NCBI GenBank assembly: GCA_028023455.1
Contig: JAQFVV010012396.1
Span: 6,426,085 to 6,490,084, forward strand
Direction of reading: 5' to 3'
DNA from: Epiperipatus broadwayi
Taxonomy: Eukaryota > Onychophora > Udeonychophora > Euonychophora > Peripatidae
Length of the DNA: 64,000 bases
Made by a program: the position numbers and the translations under genes. The notes under the pieces were generated by a model. The model was not told the origin of the DNA and did not search any database. It saw nothing but the letters and a program-made list of their open reading frames with translations. This document shows positions 1-14,436 of the stretch, one piece after another; positions within the stretch are counted from its first letter, which is position 1, and each line of letters opens with the position of its first letter.

Positions 1-860
1 TAACACTTGAAACCTATTTGTAAGTTCTAATTTAAATTCATTAGAATGTTTCTGAAGATTAGAAATATCAACTGTAAATATTGTTTTTCTTAATAATTTT
101 TGTCTCTCTAGTTTTACATTAACACATAACTTACACCTTACTAATCGATGATCACTTCCTGTGTTAAATTTATTAAGAACATTACAATCTTGAAATATGT
201 ATTTCCTGTTAGTCAAAATATAATCCAATTCTGCTGTACCTTCATTTGGATGCTTCCATGTCCATTTCCTTTTAACATTTTACTCAAAAAATGAATTCAT
301 AATATAAAGTTTTTCTTTTTCTGCAAACTCCACAAGTCTATGTCCTCTCTCATTTCTATTACTATAACCAAAATTACCTACAGCAATTTCATCTTTTATG
401 TGTCTACCAATTCTAGCATTAAAGTCTCCCATAACAATTTTAAAATGTTGTTTACTCTGATCAAAAGCCTTTTGTATATCTATATAAAAATCTTCTACTA
501 CTTCATCACTATGAGAACTTGTTGGGGCATAAACCTGAATTATCTGCATTTTGTATCTGCTATTAAGTTGTATAACTAATCTTGCAACTCTTTCCGATAC
601 ACCATCAATCTCCACAATATTGTTCTTCCACTTTTTATTTATAATGAATCCTACTCCACTTGTATTTCAATATGTGTGCTTTTATAATAGAGTATATGTC
701 CACTTTTTAAATCAATTGTTTCTTCACCTTTTCTTCTAACTTCACAAAGTCCAATAATGTCCCATTTAATATAAGACAGTTCTTCTTCTGATTCTTGTAA
801 TCTTTCTTCACTTGAAAGTGATCTGCAGTTGTAAGTACCTAAATAAAAAGTCATCATCAA
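1..860 (-). pseudogene. RTE-type LINE, endonuclease half (cut by window edge)
   Basis: This is the start of the single protein of an RTE/BovB-like non-LTR retrotransposon, read on the minus strand from 860 downward. The N-terminus carries the apurinic-like endonuclease signature GTYNCRSL, then CEVRRKGEE, YAPTSSHSDE, MGDFNARIG and SNRNERGHRL. The catalytic SDHR motif is present near 150 (GSDHRLVR). Endonuclease of this family nicks target DNA so that reverse transcription can start there. The frame breaks between 615 and 651 and again near 280, so it is not functional. The reverse transcriptase part would lie beyond position 1. A second copy of the same family is at 19235-21897. Domain assignment is confident; the subfamily is inferred. 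Confidence 0.85.
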
Positions 861-950
861 ATGGCAGCCTGGGTATTCTTAGCACCTCCGCCTTCGGCCA
901 CCAACCGCTGCCTTGGTTGGTGACTTTACAGCCTCCTGGGAATAAGGGCC
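861..950 (-). other. Structured 5' leader of the RTE LINE
   Basis: A GC-rich leader directly upstream of the RTE start codon, in sharp contrast to the surrounding AT-rich DNA. It contains a perfect hairpin with 8-bp arms (899-906 with 915-922) and a neighbouring GCC-GAA-GGC mini-hairpin, followed on the minus strand by GCTAAG. RTE leaders are known in other animals to carry HDV-like self-cleaving ribozymes. The GCTAAG after a GC-rich hairpin is suggestive of the active-site joining strand, but I could not fold a full double pseudoknot by eye. Confidence 0.45.
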
Positions 951-3900
951 ATGCTTTATTTTTGTCTGTCATAATTGTATATATGTATTGGAAAAATATT
1001 TATCATTTACACAAACATTCATTCTGCCTTATTAGGCACTGAGAAGAAAGACCATGGTGTTTCTTGATCTAATAACTTTTAACTTCACCAAAAATGCGCT
1101 CAACTTTAGGTTATATAGAAGAAATAAATCATTTCATTATGCAGATAAACAAACATATATAAATTTGAATTACAAATACAAACAAAGGAAAAAATCAATA
1201 TTCAATACTTCCATATAAATATTGTTTATATCTTGAACTAATAACAAACACAGTTTATTCAAAAGCAGATAAATATGTTATAAAATAGTTGATCTCAAAT
1301 CGGTGAACTTGTGAAAGTTAATCTGAATCTGACAAATGAAAAAAATCATTTGAAAGGATTAATATGAAATAAATGAATATTTTGTACAAATATCTATAGG
1401 TATTAATAATTATGTAGAATTTCAGATACTTTTAAGATAAATAACAAAAGAAGCATATAGTTAGTATTTTTTAGTTACATATATATATTGTAACAAATTT
1501 AAAGGTGGTTCAAATAACTATTACTATATCTGAGTTGTCTACAATATATATAAGATCATAATATTTAAAATAACGTTGGATTTCTCAAGATATCCCACTA
1601 TCAATAATTATAAGCAAATTATTAACAACAAGTATTATAACTCAGGTATATGAAATCACTTGAGGTGAGTACACTAGTAATTCAATAAAATATAACTCAG
1701 GTATACAGACAGTAGGTTTTATCCACTTTCATTTCTTGGTTTGATGTTAAGTGCATGTTTAAACAAATACTAAGTGAATATGGTCTAGCAGGGCGCCACT
1801 AGATTATCTGAATCTAGACACGGTTATATCTAATAACCTTTCACATGTACCGGGTTTGAATCCCCTTTTTGGTACTTTATTTCTAATAAAAATGGGAGAT
1901 TTTGCTTTTTGAGCCATATCACTATACGCACTAATATTTAGGTAAAAGTAAAACATCTTTAAACCGAAGTGGAGTATATTAGACATAAATCATTTCTTAG
2001 ATCTTAGCATAACAAATGTGTTTCAACATTTTATAAGTTTACTAGCTCAGATTATATATAACTAATTTAGGATGGCAATTCACTCATCCTTGCATGAAAT
2101 AGATGACGGGATGTGGTTATAATAATACTAAGAAATCACTAAATATTATAAAATTAATATTTATTTATGGCCTTTAAACAGTTAAACAGCTCATTAATTA
2201 AACGTTGATGATGACGATGATGATAATGATAATAATAACAATAATGACAATGGTTTCAACTACAGCTCTAGGACTAAGCCTAAACATAAAACTAATTTTT
2301 ATAAAGAAATTCATAATTATTGTTAATCTTAGCATATTTAATCATATCTTAAACAACTAATATTCAACCACTGATGATGATGAATGTTCACACTTAACAA
2401 AGACTACACTTAATGAAATATATTGGCCTCATTTAATAAAACAAACTAATATTTATTACTGCATTTCTAACATATACATAAAATTTCTAGAGAAACATGA
2501 AAATTGATATGAATAATAATAACAATAATAATTGATTATATAACAATCCTCAGATTAATTTCAAGTTCTTCCCCCTTTCCCTTCAAATGTATTTTGTATT
2601 AAGTTGGATGTCACATTGACCATGATTTTCGCTCCATGAGAAAAGTATTTAAAAAAAAATATTATCTGCTCATTAGCACACATACTTTATAAATCTAACA
2701 TGTAAGTAGAATGTTAAAAAAAAAATGTTAATAGAATTGAAAGAGCAAGTTTTAGAAACAAGTTTTAAATTATTTTCTCCCCCTCTCTTCTACCTCTGAA
2801 ATGCTATACTTAACTTGAAACAAAATAATCTAATATTCTAATACTACTTGTTACTTCACATTCACTCGCAATTATACACATATAAAAATATTATTATGTA
2901 TGTGCGTGTTTTATCCCATAATAAAATATTATTTAAAACCAAAATAATAATAATATATTAGTTAAAACTAAAATCATAATACCATAAAAAAAATTGTTTT
3001 ACACATTAATATTTCATAACTGGAAAATTAATAAACAAATAATTTTGATACATTCAAGATAATTTATGAAGCTCAAAGTTATTATTAGTAAGACATTCTT
3101 GTTTTTAATCGATCTGAATAGTCTTTAAAAGTTCTTTAAATAAAATATACCACTTTATTGCTAAAATGTTTATTAAGACTCTGATATCATAAAGAAAATA
3201 GATATAAAAAGTCATATTACTGATCTTTTGTTTGTGGTGAATTTCCAAGGGTTCAAACTTGTCTTGTATAATGTTTATATTTCTGCAGCTACCATTTCCG
3301 TTTTACGTGGGAACAATCTCTTTCTTGAGGTGTATAACTATTTGATGATGATGACTCTATTGAGGTTATTTGCTTTAGTAGACAATTTGGAAATCATTAT
3401 ATTAATTTTTCTTCTCTTCCTGTCAAGCATGATTCTTTTAGTGGATGAAATACAGCAGTTGTTTTCACATTTATAAATTTTCTTGAGTTTAAAATCAGTT
3501 GTTGGAACAATTAATTGGACTTGATGATTAATATTTATCGGTAGATTAATTCATCTTTCATCGAATGCAGGTGAATGCTTTCTTCCTTCTATTAAAAAAA
3601 CATCTTATTTCTCTGGTCAGTTGAAAGGTGTAGAATATTATTTTAGACAAGACATCTTTTCTTTCCTATATGATGTGCAACTTCCCCAAGATGGTCTGGA
3701 AAAGATGGGACATACATATAATTTTTCTAGCCAGCCATTTCTTATATTTTCAACATTCGATTTAATAGTCTAATAATCTGAATCATAATCACAATAATAA
3801 TTCTTTAAGACAGCTTTTTATATCCAATTTTTAGCTAACTTAACCAATCAGAGATAGCGTCACTTGCTATTTTTGAACAAATTCGTTTTAATTAGATCTC

Positions 3901-4844
3901 TAATTTATTTTCAACTAAATTATTTTTCAACTGAAAAGTTTAATCCTTTTTCCAGACACTTTTGTTTTACAAAAAAAATAGACTTAAATCCTTTTTTCTT
4001 TTTTTTTTACACCTAGGTAACATTTCAAATTTTTGAGCTTCCTTTTTTAGATCTTAAGATAAGACAATTTCAAAATTAGAGTTCCCACCCAGATTAAGCT
4101 CCCAAAGTGACAAACAATCATTTACAAAAACAAAATTGCTACAAAAATAGATATCTGATTCAACAGATTTCCTCTTTTAACATAAAATTGTACAAAAAAA
4201 TAATTTGACAGATTTAACCCTTCCTTTTCTTTCAATATTTAATAAATGTAAATTTCTGTAAGTAATGTACACACATACTTCATTATTTCAAATCATTCAT
4301 AAACTAACATTGAATAATATAATTGCTAGCTTAGTAATTATAACCCTATTATTTAATTAAATCTGTAACTTTTAAATCCCAATTACAATTATAGAAAAGC
4401 AAAATAGAAGTATAGAATAAGATATTAGAATTGATCAAGCATAGGTTAGTTTTAAAGAAAGTTAAAATGTTGAATATTTGAAATATAAAACAATTAAATA
4501 GTTTACACATACATTGCCTATACGTATGCGTTATAACTTTGCTTTTTAAAGAAACATTAAAATTTTAAATAATAAATGTGTGTACTGCTCTTTTTGAGAT
4601 TTATTAACACACAAAGTAAAGCATATAATTGCTGTCCCACTCTCTTTCTGTCTAAAGCGTTTAAAATTTTGATCTGGTAGGGTTTGAACTTGGATGCCCT
4701 ACAGCTTCTTTTATGGTTATATAAAAATGTGATGATGATTTTGGTTTACCTTTTCTACATGCACATTACTATAAATTTAGCGAGTGACTAAATTGTAATG
4801 GCACAATATATATGTATGTAGTCTTTCATAAATAAAAAATTCAA
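951..4844. other. Gene-free AT-rich DNA
   Basis: No coding region is supported. An impure GAT/AAT trinucleotide tract lies at about 2205-2252. A tRNA B-box-like string GGTTTGAATCC at 1855 has no matching A box in place. A 82-codon open frame at 3228-3476 has no recognisable features and composition like its flanks. Confidence 0.6.
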
Positions 4845-4980
4845 TAAAATTGTTTTCCTTTTCCTTTTTAAAAACTTTTTATTTTTATGAATCCATATAT
4901 ATTCCAATACATTAAATATCTTTTAATGTTTTGACTATTTCCTTGTAGGCATTTTCAAGGATTTACAAATTCTATCTTTT
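4845..4980 (+). repeat. Dispersed repeat, inverted partner at 9735-9870
   Basis: About 135 bp here match the reverse complement of 9735-9870, with differences scattered throughout. Shared blocks include TTTTTATGAATC near 4880 and TTTTGACTA near 4930. It has no coding content and no visible termini, so the element class is unknown. It runs directly into the repeat at 4974-5455. Confidence 0.6.
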
Positions 4981-5455
4981 CACAAAGACTTTATTTTGTG
5001 TTTGGAAAGTGAGAGTATTCATTTATATAGTTAAATCTACAAAGCACTTGTGCATTACCTTATTGGCTTATTAATATTACAGTTTATAAAAACAAAGCAC
5101 TATATAAAATAAATGTCTTATTTATATATGTTTAATTTAATAAGAATGACGTATCGTAAATTCTAGAAATTTCGCAAGCATCATTCATTCAGGCATAGTA
5201 AAAAGTAATTTAAAGTGATCGATTAACATCTTCATGCTCTCATTTCCAAATACTTAAGATTTGCCCATACATAAACATTTGGGTCAAAAATATAGATGGA
5301 TTCATCCTATCTTTTCACAAAGACTTGTGTTTGGAAAGTAAGAGTATTCATTTATATAGTTAAATCTACAAAGCACATGTGCATTAGCTTATTGGCTTAT
5401 TAATATTACAGTTTATAAAAACATAGCACTATATAAAATAAATGTCTTATTTATA
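4974..5455. repeat. Duplicated ~150-bp repeat (two direct copies)
   Basis: Copies at about 4974-5130 and 5308-5455 share blocks such as GAGTATTCATTTATATAG and TTGGCTTATTAATATTACAG with few differences. A more diverged third copy lies at about 22443-22595. Each copy contains a short GCACNTGTGC-like palindrome. The family is not recognised. Confidence 0.65.
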
Positions 5456-5719
5456 GATTATTACTGTAAGTTAATAATTTTTAATTCATAATATAATAAC
5501 ATTTATTTAGCATTTACATTTTTTTTTCATTATATACATTTCACTATTATTATCACTTATCTCCCCCTATTCTTTATTATTTTAAAACAATTTATTACAT
5601 ATTACACAAATATATGAAACATTTATATATTACCCTTTATATAATTATTTTAAATAAAACCATTATTTAACAATTTGTTTTATTTAAAACAAATAATATA
5701 TATGTAAATGTATGTTGTA
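5456..5719. other. AT-rich spacer
   Basis: Homopolymer-rich DNA with no gene or repeat that I can support. Confidence 0.5.
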
Positions 5720-7300
<1,581 letters not shown>

Positions 7301-9734
7301 CTTTATGGTTGTATATTGGCTTAATATAATATTTACTTTAATCAATAACAATTTAAAATAAAATCTGCAAGCATCTAATTGCAACTACCTTTACTCATCT
7401 TCAATGATCATATTTGTATCTTTATTAATCATCAAATCAATTTATATATAGTTTCTATCTTAATGTAATTGTTACTTGATACTAACAAAATAATTAAAAT
7501 AATCTTCTAATTAATTATTAAAATATTTTAAAATGTCATATCACTTAATTTATTGCTGTATAAAATCTATACCTGGTCAAATAATAAACATTAAATTTAA
7601 TATAAATAAAATCAAATGTAATTATACTCTCTTATCCATCCTGTGTTTTGATTTCTGAATTATTTTTATATCTACTTCTAATGAATTATGTGGTATAATC
7701 AATTAGTGAATATTATATCATTCAAATAATAAATTTGCATTGTAAAACTGAATGACAACCAAACCAGTTTACTTGTTTTAAATTAATTCAAACTATATTA
7801 ACAAATGGATATAAATTATATATATATGGCAAATTAACATTTAAAATATATGTATATGATGTGATTATGCTTCATGCAATAGGATTTTAATTGACATTAA
7901 CTTTATATTTATGATTGCACATCATTATTCACCTATTGGATACTAAATACAAAATCCATATGTTTGTATAACACAAATATGCTGTAAAACATTTATACTT
8001 TCTGAAATATAAGAAAGTTCAAGTTATATTTTCTTTTTATACTTAATGCAAAAATATAGTTAATAAAAATAATATATATAAAATGAATCTACTTATTTAA
8101 TATAAATTTAAAAAAACAAAATATAATAAATACTTATTACAATATTATCTGAACTCTTAATATAAGTGGTGTACCTAAAGTTAATTTATAATCAATAAAT
8201 AAAAAAATGAATATTTTAAATTAAATAATAATTATTATGTTGCAAAATATAAATTTAAACTTAGAAAAACTTAACTCTCTTATATTTAGGTATATAAATA
8301 GATCACTACTTAATCTAAAATTATGTTACTATTTATATCAATAAATACTACACATTTTAAATGATGAAAAAATATATAACAATAATAATGATAAATATAA
8401 GCAAGTGATCTGAGTAATAGTTTTTAAATATGGCATTTCCAACATAGTATCATAGTTCTGATGTTGATTTCTTAAATTGCAATCTGATGTTGTTTTGTTA
8501 TTCCAGAAAAAGTAAAAATATCACAAAAAGTTATTGGATTTAAAGCACTATTATTCTAATATTTATTATATATCTGAATTATCTTTTCATTCAGCATATA
8601 TTTGATCTATATAATGGTATAAGTGTGCAGACACTAATTTATATCCATGATGATGCATTGTAGATATTCTTTCATTTAGTAAGTAATTAATTCATAAACA
8701 TTACAAGCAAACAAATACCAGTTTCATCCATGATGATGCTATCGAAATTGAACCAATTTCTCTCTTATGTATAAATAATATATCAAGCTCATAAAATTAT
8801 ATCAGCAGGTGAACATAATCTTTGTGTACATTTTTCTGTTGTTAGTATTTAGACTTCAACATCGAAAAGTAGATAATATACATTTTCAAAGCAAAGAAAT
8901 ATTTTGATACTTTTTTGAAAATGCTAAGAATTCATTTTCATACTCTCAATAAATTGCTGCTCTTCACAAATCTGTGATAAATTTTGTCCATTGAATGGAC
9001 AAGCACTATTGCTTTCACCCTATCATTCTATCTATTTTATAATAAAATACTTTTAAAAATAAATTTAAAAATTCATATGCAGGAACTTAGGTCTGCTTCT
9101 ATTGAAGCCAAGAGAGCATTTTATCTGCTCAGTTCTATTTATACATTTTTTCCATTGACATAAGAGAAAACACAACAACATTCTGTATTAATTCTTTAGT
9201 CAATTCTAGCCAGCACCTCCTAAATGAAAATCTTATTATACAATAATAACAACAAATAAAAAAAATTACAATTATTATATGTAAGAAACATTTACATTTT
9301 TAAAATACAAATAAGATTCTTTCACTTCAATGTAAAATAAACAACTCAGGCTACATTCTTATCATATTACACTGGAAATAAACTTTTTACACATAACTTT
9401 CAAATATAATGTTATACAAATAAAATAACATATACCAGAGTCATTAAATATTTAGATATATTATTTGTAATCTACTGTTGTGAATGATATACATAATAAA
9501 GAAGAAATAATAATTTTATCAATACTATAAACTTTATTATTTACACATTCATTTTTAGAATAAAATCAATTTACAATGTTTACCAACCACAATTAATAAT
9601 AAACATTTTCTTCTCCAATTTTATAAGTTGTCATCGCAACTTAATCTAATGCAGTCCATGTTATTATATTCACCATTAAAATCAAATAAGAATAGAAAAA
9701 ATTTTTTATGACTAACATTCCATCACATGTGGAA
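7301..9734. other. Gene-free AT-rich DNA
   Basis: No supported gene. The phrase CCATGATGATGC occurs near 8645 and again near 8730, the only local repetition noticed. Confidence 0.55.
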
Positions 9735-9870
9735 ATTTATTTCAAATTTCAGTAGATACAATATTTGTAGATTCTTGAAAATGACTACAATAAATTAGTC
9801 AAAACATTAAAAGGTGTACAGTGTATTGGAATATATATGATTCATAAAAATAAAGTTTTTAAAAAGAAAA
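9735..9870 (-). repeat. Inverted partner of the 4845-4980 repeat
   Basis: The reverse complement matches 4845-4980 over its whole length. The two copies lie about 4.8 kb apart in opposite orientation, which fits a dispersed repeat family better than a local duplication. Confidence 0.6.
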
Positions 9871-11850
9871 AAAATAGAGAACAATTTTAGTAAATTTTTT
9901 ATGTATGGCAGATTATTTGGAACCATATTTTTAAAGAGAAAAGAGTTTATTTTTATTAATAACAATTATGATTTTTTTAAAAAACATATATATATATATA
10001 ATTTGCTTGGCACCATAAATACAGTTTTCAATTTAAATACATTGATTTATCGCTCTTGGAGTTTCATAAAAATTGTCTCAATCTGACCACATCCATCACA
10101 ATAAGTTTTATGAAACACCAGGAGTAATATGTAATTTTTAATTTCTGATCAATCAACCAAATGCTGTTAATATATTTTTCAAAACTTCTGCACTTACTAG
10201 AGTCCCCTTATGTCGATCCAAATATTCATTAAATTAGCTTTCCCAGGTACATATAGGGATTAAAAGATCTAATAAAATTCCAAACAAGAGTGAACTCCAT
10301 TGCATCCTAAATATAAACACAGCCTCATTTATCTATGATTAGTCTAAATTTCATGGAAGAGTTAATTTCTTATTTATTTTTAATGCTCATGTAAATCAAG
10401 AATTTTAAGTCAAATATTTCTAACATAATTAAGTATAACATTTTCTCAATACTTGACTACTCAACCAAATGCTATTAATAAATTTTTCAGCATTTCTATA
10501 CTTACTAGATTTAACAATTGACTAAGTAAAGGGATGCTGAAAAATTTATTAACATCAATTTGATTTATTAACCAAAAAACCAGAAAATATATATAATGTT
10601 AGAAAAGACTGTGCTGCATTTATATATACATAAGACAGACAGGCTTTATGCAAATCAATTCATTTTTCAAGATATTTAATGAAAAACTAATTAATCTTGG
10701 AAACATATTAAAATTCTATCTACATCTTTCTTCTCATCATTATTATCTTATTTCTAATTCGCCTTACTTCTATTTATTTTAAGTTTCATATTATTTATTT
10801 ATTACTATCTGTTTTAGCTAACAGTAATATAAAGTAATATTGATAACAGCTGATTCTCTTCATATCATCAACAGTGTAGCATAATTTCAAACTGTGTGAA
10901 AAAAAGCAATTATAAATTGTTTTGAAAATCATAATTAGTAAAACAAGATAGATTAAAGCTATAGTTGGGGTGTGTGAATTCTTTAGGTCTAAAGGTATTC
11001 AGCACGCTGCTGAAGAAGAAATAAAAATTTTCCAATATTAACACTTGTATGACGTAAATAGAACTAAGTTTATTTAAATGTGCAAAATGTTAACCAAAGT
11101 ATCTTGATTGATAAGTACAAAAATAAATAATTTATAATTTGTTATATTAAATGTTAAAGAAATAGATGAACTGAATTAGGAAATTTAGAAAATAATGCTA
11201 TTATTCAGATCATGGAAAACAAAAAAGTCATTATATTAATAAAAAAATATTTTAAGGTAACTGACTAGGAGAATTGAATAATATCCAAGTAGCAGTCTTA
11301 TAAAAAAAATTTGAAAAAAAAACATTGAAAATTAAAACGAACAAAACAATTATTCAGATTTAAGCAATTAAATAGAAGTGTCTGCTATAAGTGGATTTGC
11401 TAGAAAATGACAATGTATATATTATAGCAGAAGAAACAAAAAAATTAGATAAGAGATAATATTTATAAGAATTGTTACCATACATAATGGAAGATGAGGA
11501 CAAATTAGCTTTAAAATTATTGCCAAACAATAGAGCCACTTTTTAATAGAGATTTTAGGAGAAAACTAAAGCAGAACAACTAAAAGTGCTGACTGGATAA
11601 TAAGGTAGTTTGAATCGAACACTATTTAAAGAATAAGAATGTAAACAGAGTCCAAAAGGATATGTAATACTGAAAAAATGCTATTTGTATTATTTCTAAG
11701 TGTCAGTGGTGATTTAATGGCAACTAATAATTATAATTTTAATAAATTAAAAAAAAAAAAAAACTCATTTAACACATTTCTTTTTTTCAGATCTTTATTT
11801 ATGAACCTTTATTTTTTTCTCTTTTTCTCCAACGTTATATTATATAGTCA
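9871..11850. other. Gene-free AT-rich DNA with a small repeat
   Basis: A block with CAACCAAATGCTNTTAATA occurs at about 10150 and again at 10455. The second copy pairs with an inverted partner at 10525-10552 (GCTGAAAAATTTATTAA) to make a hairpin. No coding sequence is supported. Confidence 0.5.
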
Positions 11851-11911
11851 TTGTCAAGGATTATTCCTATAATATATATAATATAAAGAACATGGTAATA
11901 TTTCTAAACAA

Positions 11912-12295
11912 GCTTTTTTTTAATTATTTTTATTTTTACTGACAAATGCAGCAACTTCAGATTTTCTACTTAATAGTTAAATATTAGATAAATGCTGGGC
12001 TTGAGTTTGTATTTTGGATGTGGTGTCTAGATATCCTATCTCCTCACCGATGAGAGCCAGTAGCTCGAAACTGGTTTGGGAATGGGGATAAATATAGATA
12101 GAGATTTTGAATGCATTCTCTTACTGCATTTATTGGTAAAACATAAAAAAAAAGCTTGTTTAGAGCTACTGGCACACTCTGTATATTACATTTGTAAATA
12201 TAAGCTAAATAAGTCATGTGATGTATGACTTGATTTCATTGATATATATATATGTGTATGTGTGTGTGGATATGTTTATAAAGAATTTATAAGGA
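11912..12295 (+). mobile_element. Hammerhead-bearing retroelement, copy 1
   Basis: Lies between direct repeats ATTTCTAAA-CAA (11900-11911) and ATTTCTAAAACAA (12296-12308), a 12/13-bp target duplication with one indel. Inside, AAACAAGC-T8 near 11908 faces its complement near 12150. The stretch 12170-12230 is related to sequence at 42425-42500 in the larger copy at 41896-42819. It carries the best-preserved ribozyme motif in the window. Non-autonomous ribozyme retroelements of this kind are known from several invertebrate phyla; assignment to that class is inference. Confidence 0.55.
12042..12081 (+). ncRNA. Type I hammerhead ribozyme motif (best copy)
   Basis: In order: stem I strand CCTCA (12042-12046); core CCGATGA (12047-12053, consensus CTGATGA with U4 changed to C); stem II GAGC / loop CAGTA / GCTC (12054-12066), a perfect 4-bp stem; GAAAC (12067-12071); a stem III of two base pairs (AC/GT) closed by TG; cleavage site GTT ending at 12076; and TGGG closing stem I. 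The very short stem III matches newt and Penelope-type hammerheads, which tend to act as dimers. Confidence 0.6.
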
Positions 12296-12767
12296 ATTTC
12301 TAAAACAACATAAAAAATAATATATCACATAAATTACAATTTTTTTAGCTTACTTCTTGTGTATTTTTGGATGTGTACATCCTTTTATATTTTTATATAA
12401 AATACCCTTCAATTATTATTATAGAATAGTAATTATAATAATTGAAATGTATTTTAAATAAAAAGTAAATTAACAAAAAATTTAAATGTAAAAGGACTTC
12501 TGAAGGTACATAATGAGTTTTTAAAAAAATATTATAATTTATGTGAAAAATTATTTTTTGTTATGTGTTTTAATATATTTGTATATATATATAGGAATAA
12601 TCCTTAACAATTAATTTATATATATATATATTAATTATATATTGATATATATATTAATTATATATTGAATAAACAACCACTAAGATATTATATTAATAGA
12701 CTTTCTCAAAATTAAAAACTAGATAGAAAAAATATTAAGTAACCAAATAGATAAAATAGACAGAAAT

Positions 12768-12860
12768 ATTAAACCTCACCCAGGAATGAACTGTGGATCT
12801 AGTCACAATCTATTCATAGCTGAATTCAAGTTAAGTTTGAAGAAATTACATAGAAGATGA
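12768..12860 (+). pseudogene. BovB/RTE-like endonuclease C-terminal fragment
   Basis: A short plus-strand frame reads HPGMNCGSSHNLFIAEFKLS, which resembles the end of the BovB/RTE endonuclease domain, where a catalytic SDH triplet is followed by a hydrophobic strand and a basic FRLKLKK segment. Here the triplet is SSH, so the catalytic aspartate is gone. A stop follows within about 30 codons. No further domain could be followed with confidence. It differs clearly from the RTE family at 1-860. Confidence 0.4.
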
Positions 12861-13920
12861 AACTGAATCTAATTTGTAATCAAAATAAACGATAATTTGA
12901 AAAGAGTAATAGGAGAAATAATGAATGAATTAAATTATAGTGAAGACATCATGAAAAAATGAATAAAATTGATAGAAATTATTTACCAAACTACAAATAA
13001 AACAAGACAGAGATCATATTAAAGTTAATGAATTAAAGAAATAGAAATAAATGCAAGGATTATCAAAAATATAATATCGACATCAAATCTAGAGATAAAT
13101 TAGGAATGAAAAAAAATGTATGAAGGTATATGATATGTATGTGTGTGGGTATACCCCATACATATAAAGTTAATAGTAAATAAAATATAAGGAATTGTAG
13201 AATTAAAAGATTTATCTTTTAAATACGGAACTAAGAAATAATTAGAAGTTATAAGATCAGAAAAAAGATTATATTCTAATTATAGTGAAAAAGTAAAATG
13301 AGTGATAATGAGATAAAAATGTACTTATAATAATTAGAGGAATGAGAGCCAGATTTCTGTTGTTGATAGCAAGAATTTGAGTTTCATAATAATTCATTAA
13401 TTAAAGTTAATAAAAGATAGTGCTCTGAGAAAAATAACTATCTTAGCTGATGAGTAGCTGTAGAAAGAAAACAATGAAAGAAGACATGCAAATTGGAGGA
13501 AAAAAGGAACTGAATTTAACCAAAGTAAGGTTGAGTCATTATTGGGTAAACTATTGGAATTCAATCAGAGAACAGTAAAGTTCCCTATAAGGGTCTGTAT
13601 TGTAAGATTAAGTCATGTGCAGACACAACAATTGATGCAGCCACAGTCAAAATGAACCCCAACCCTATGGATATAACAAATGACAGCCATCCAGTGTGAT
13701 TCAAACTAAGAATTGAGATTAATCGGTTCAATTTATGTACATTGATAGATTTTCTGAAATGCAATCTGTTATAGGAGAATTTGATGTCAGCAAGGCAAGT
13801 AAAACTGGTCCCTGTACATCCAGCATATAGAAAAGTATCTCTTCTTAAATAAAGTCAAAGATGTCAAGTTCAAAATAGGAATGATATTGTGCTTTGCTGG
13901 AAAGAAAGTAATGAAGAGTG
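12861..13920. other. AT-rich DNA, possibly decayed retroelement
   Basis: No open frame is supported. The stretch 13600-13920 is less AT-rich than its surroundings and runs directly into the gypsy gag fragment, so it may be that element's leader or early gag. Confidence 0.4.
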
Positions 13921-14245
13921 TGAACAGGCTTGTAGAACCCCTGACTCCCGAAGAGTGCTCTTATGATCATTTTAAAGAGTAGTTGTCAAGCTATTTCAAC
14001 CCCCATCCCTCTAGATATGTCATCAGATTGCATTTCCATAATCACTACCAGGTTAGGGATGAGAGTGTTAAAGATTGTGATTGTAGAATCTTCACATGAC
14101 CATCACTTCTTATGCTTGTGTATAACTTTTGTTAAATCAGGCAAAACTCACTATACGTATTGCCACACACAGCAAGCTAGAGTAATCAATGGATTTCAGA
14201 AGGCTTGTGCATAAAATCCCCATTTAGTGCCTACTCATCCAATAT

Positions 14246-14287
14246 CCCCAGACCAGTTTCTGATTTGTGGTCTTCATCAGTGAGAAG
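14246..14287 (-). ncRNA. Hammerhead ribozyme motif, left arm of copy 2
   Basis: On the minus strand: stem I strand TCTCA, intact core CTGATGA (14274-14280), a weak stem II AGACCACAAATCA, GAAAC (14256-14260), stem III AC-TG-GT, cleavage triplet GTC, then TGGGG. Stem I forms by A-U, C-G and G-U pairs. The conserved core is intact, but stem II retains only about two pairs. Confidence 0.5.
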
Positions 14288-14396
14288 CCTTGGATCTCAG
14301 AGCACTGCAACTAGATCTTAGGATCTAATGCAACCCTCCAGCAGCCACCTTTTATCTCCACTTAACTACAAAACTATGAATCTTAAACTGAAAACT

Positions 14397-14436
14397 CCTC
14401 ACTGAAGAGGGCCACAAGCCAAAAACTGGTCTGGGG
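14397..14436 (+). ncRNA. Hammerhead ribozyme motif, right arm of copy 2
   Basis: Plus strand: CCTCA, core CTGAAGA (14402-14408, U7 changed to A), stem II GGC / loop CACAA / GCC (14410-14420), AAAAAC in place of GAAAC, then TGGTC and TGGGG. Stem II pairs through different bases than the copy at 12042 while the loop stays similar, which is compensatory change. Two core substitutions make this copy probably inactive. Confidence 0.5.

Larger units (their letters stand above)
11851..12610. mobile_element. Hairpin (foldback) element, interrupted
   Basis: The ends are inverted repeats: 11851-11871 matches the reverse complement of 12590-12610 at 20 of 21 positions. Further in, 12305-12347 pairs with 12524-12565, and the arms meet near 12430. 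The left arm is interrupted by a 384-bp hammerhead-bearing insertion at 11912-12295; taking it out restores continuity of the left arm with the right. No protein is encoded, so this resembles a MITE. No clear target duplication was found for the outer element. Confidence 0.5.

Noticed and set aside
1853-1866. B-box-like GGTTTGAATCC suggesting a tRNA or SINE
   Set aside because: No A box at the expected distance and no acceptor pairing.
3228-3476. 82-codon frame as a small gene
   Set aside because: No domain, no transcription or splice evidence, composition like flanking AT-rich DNA.
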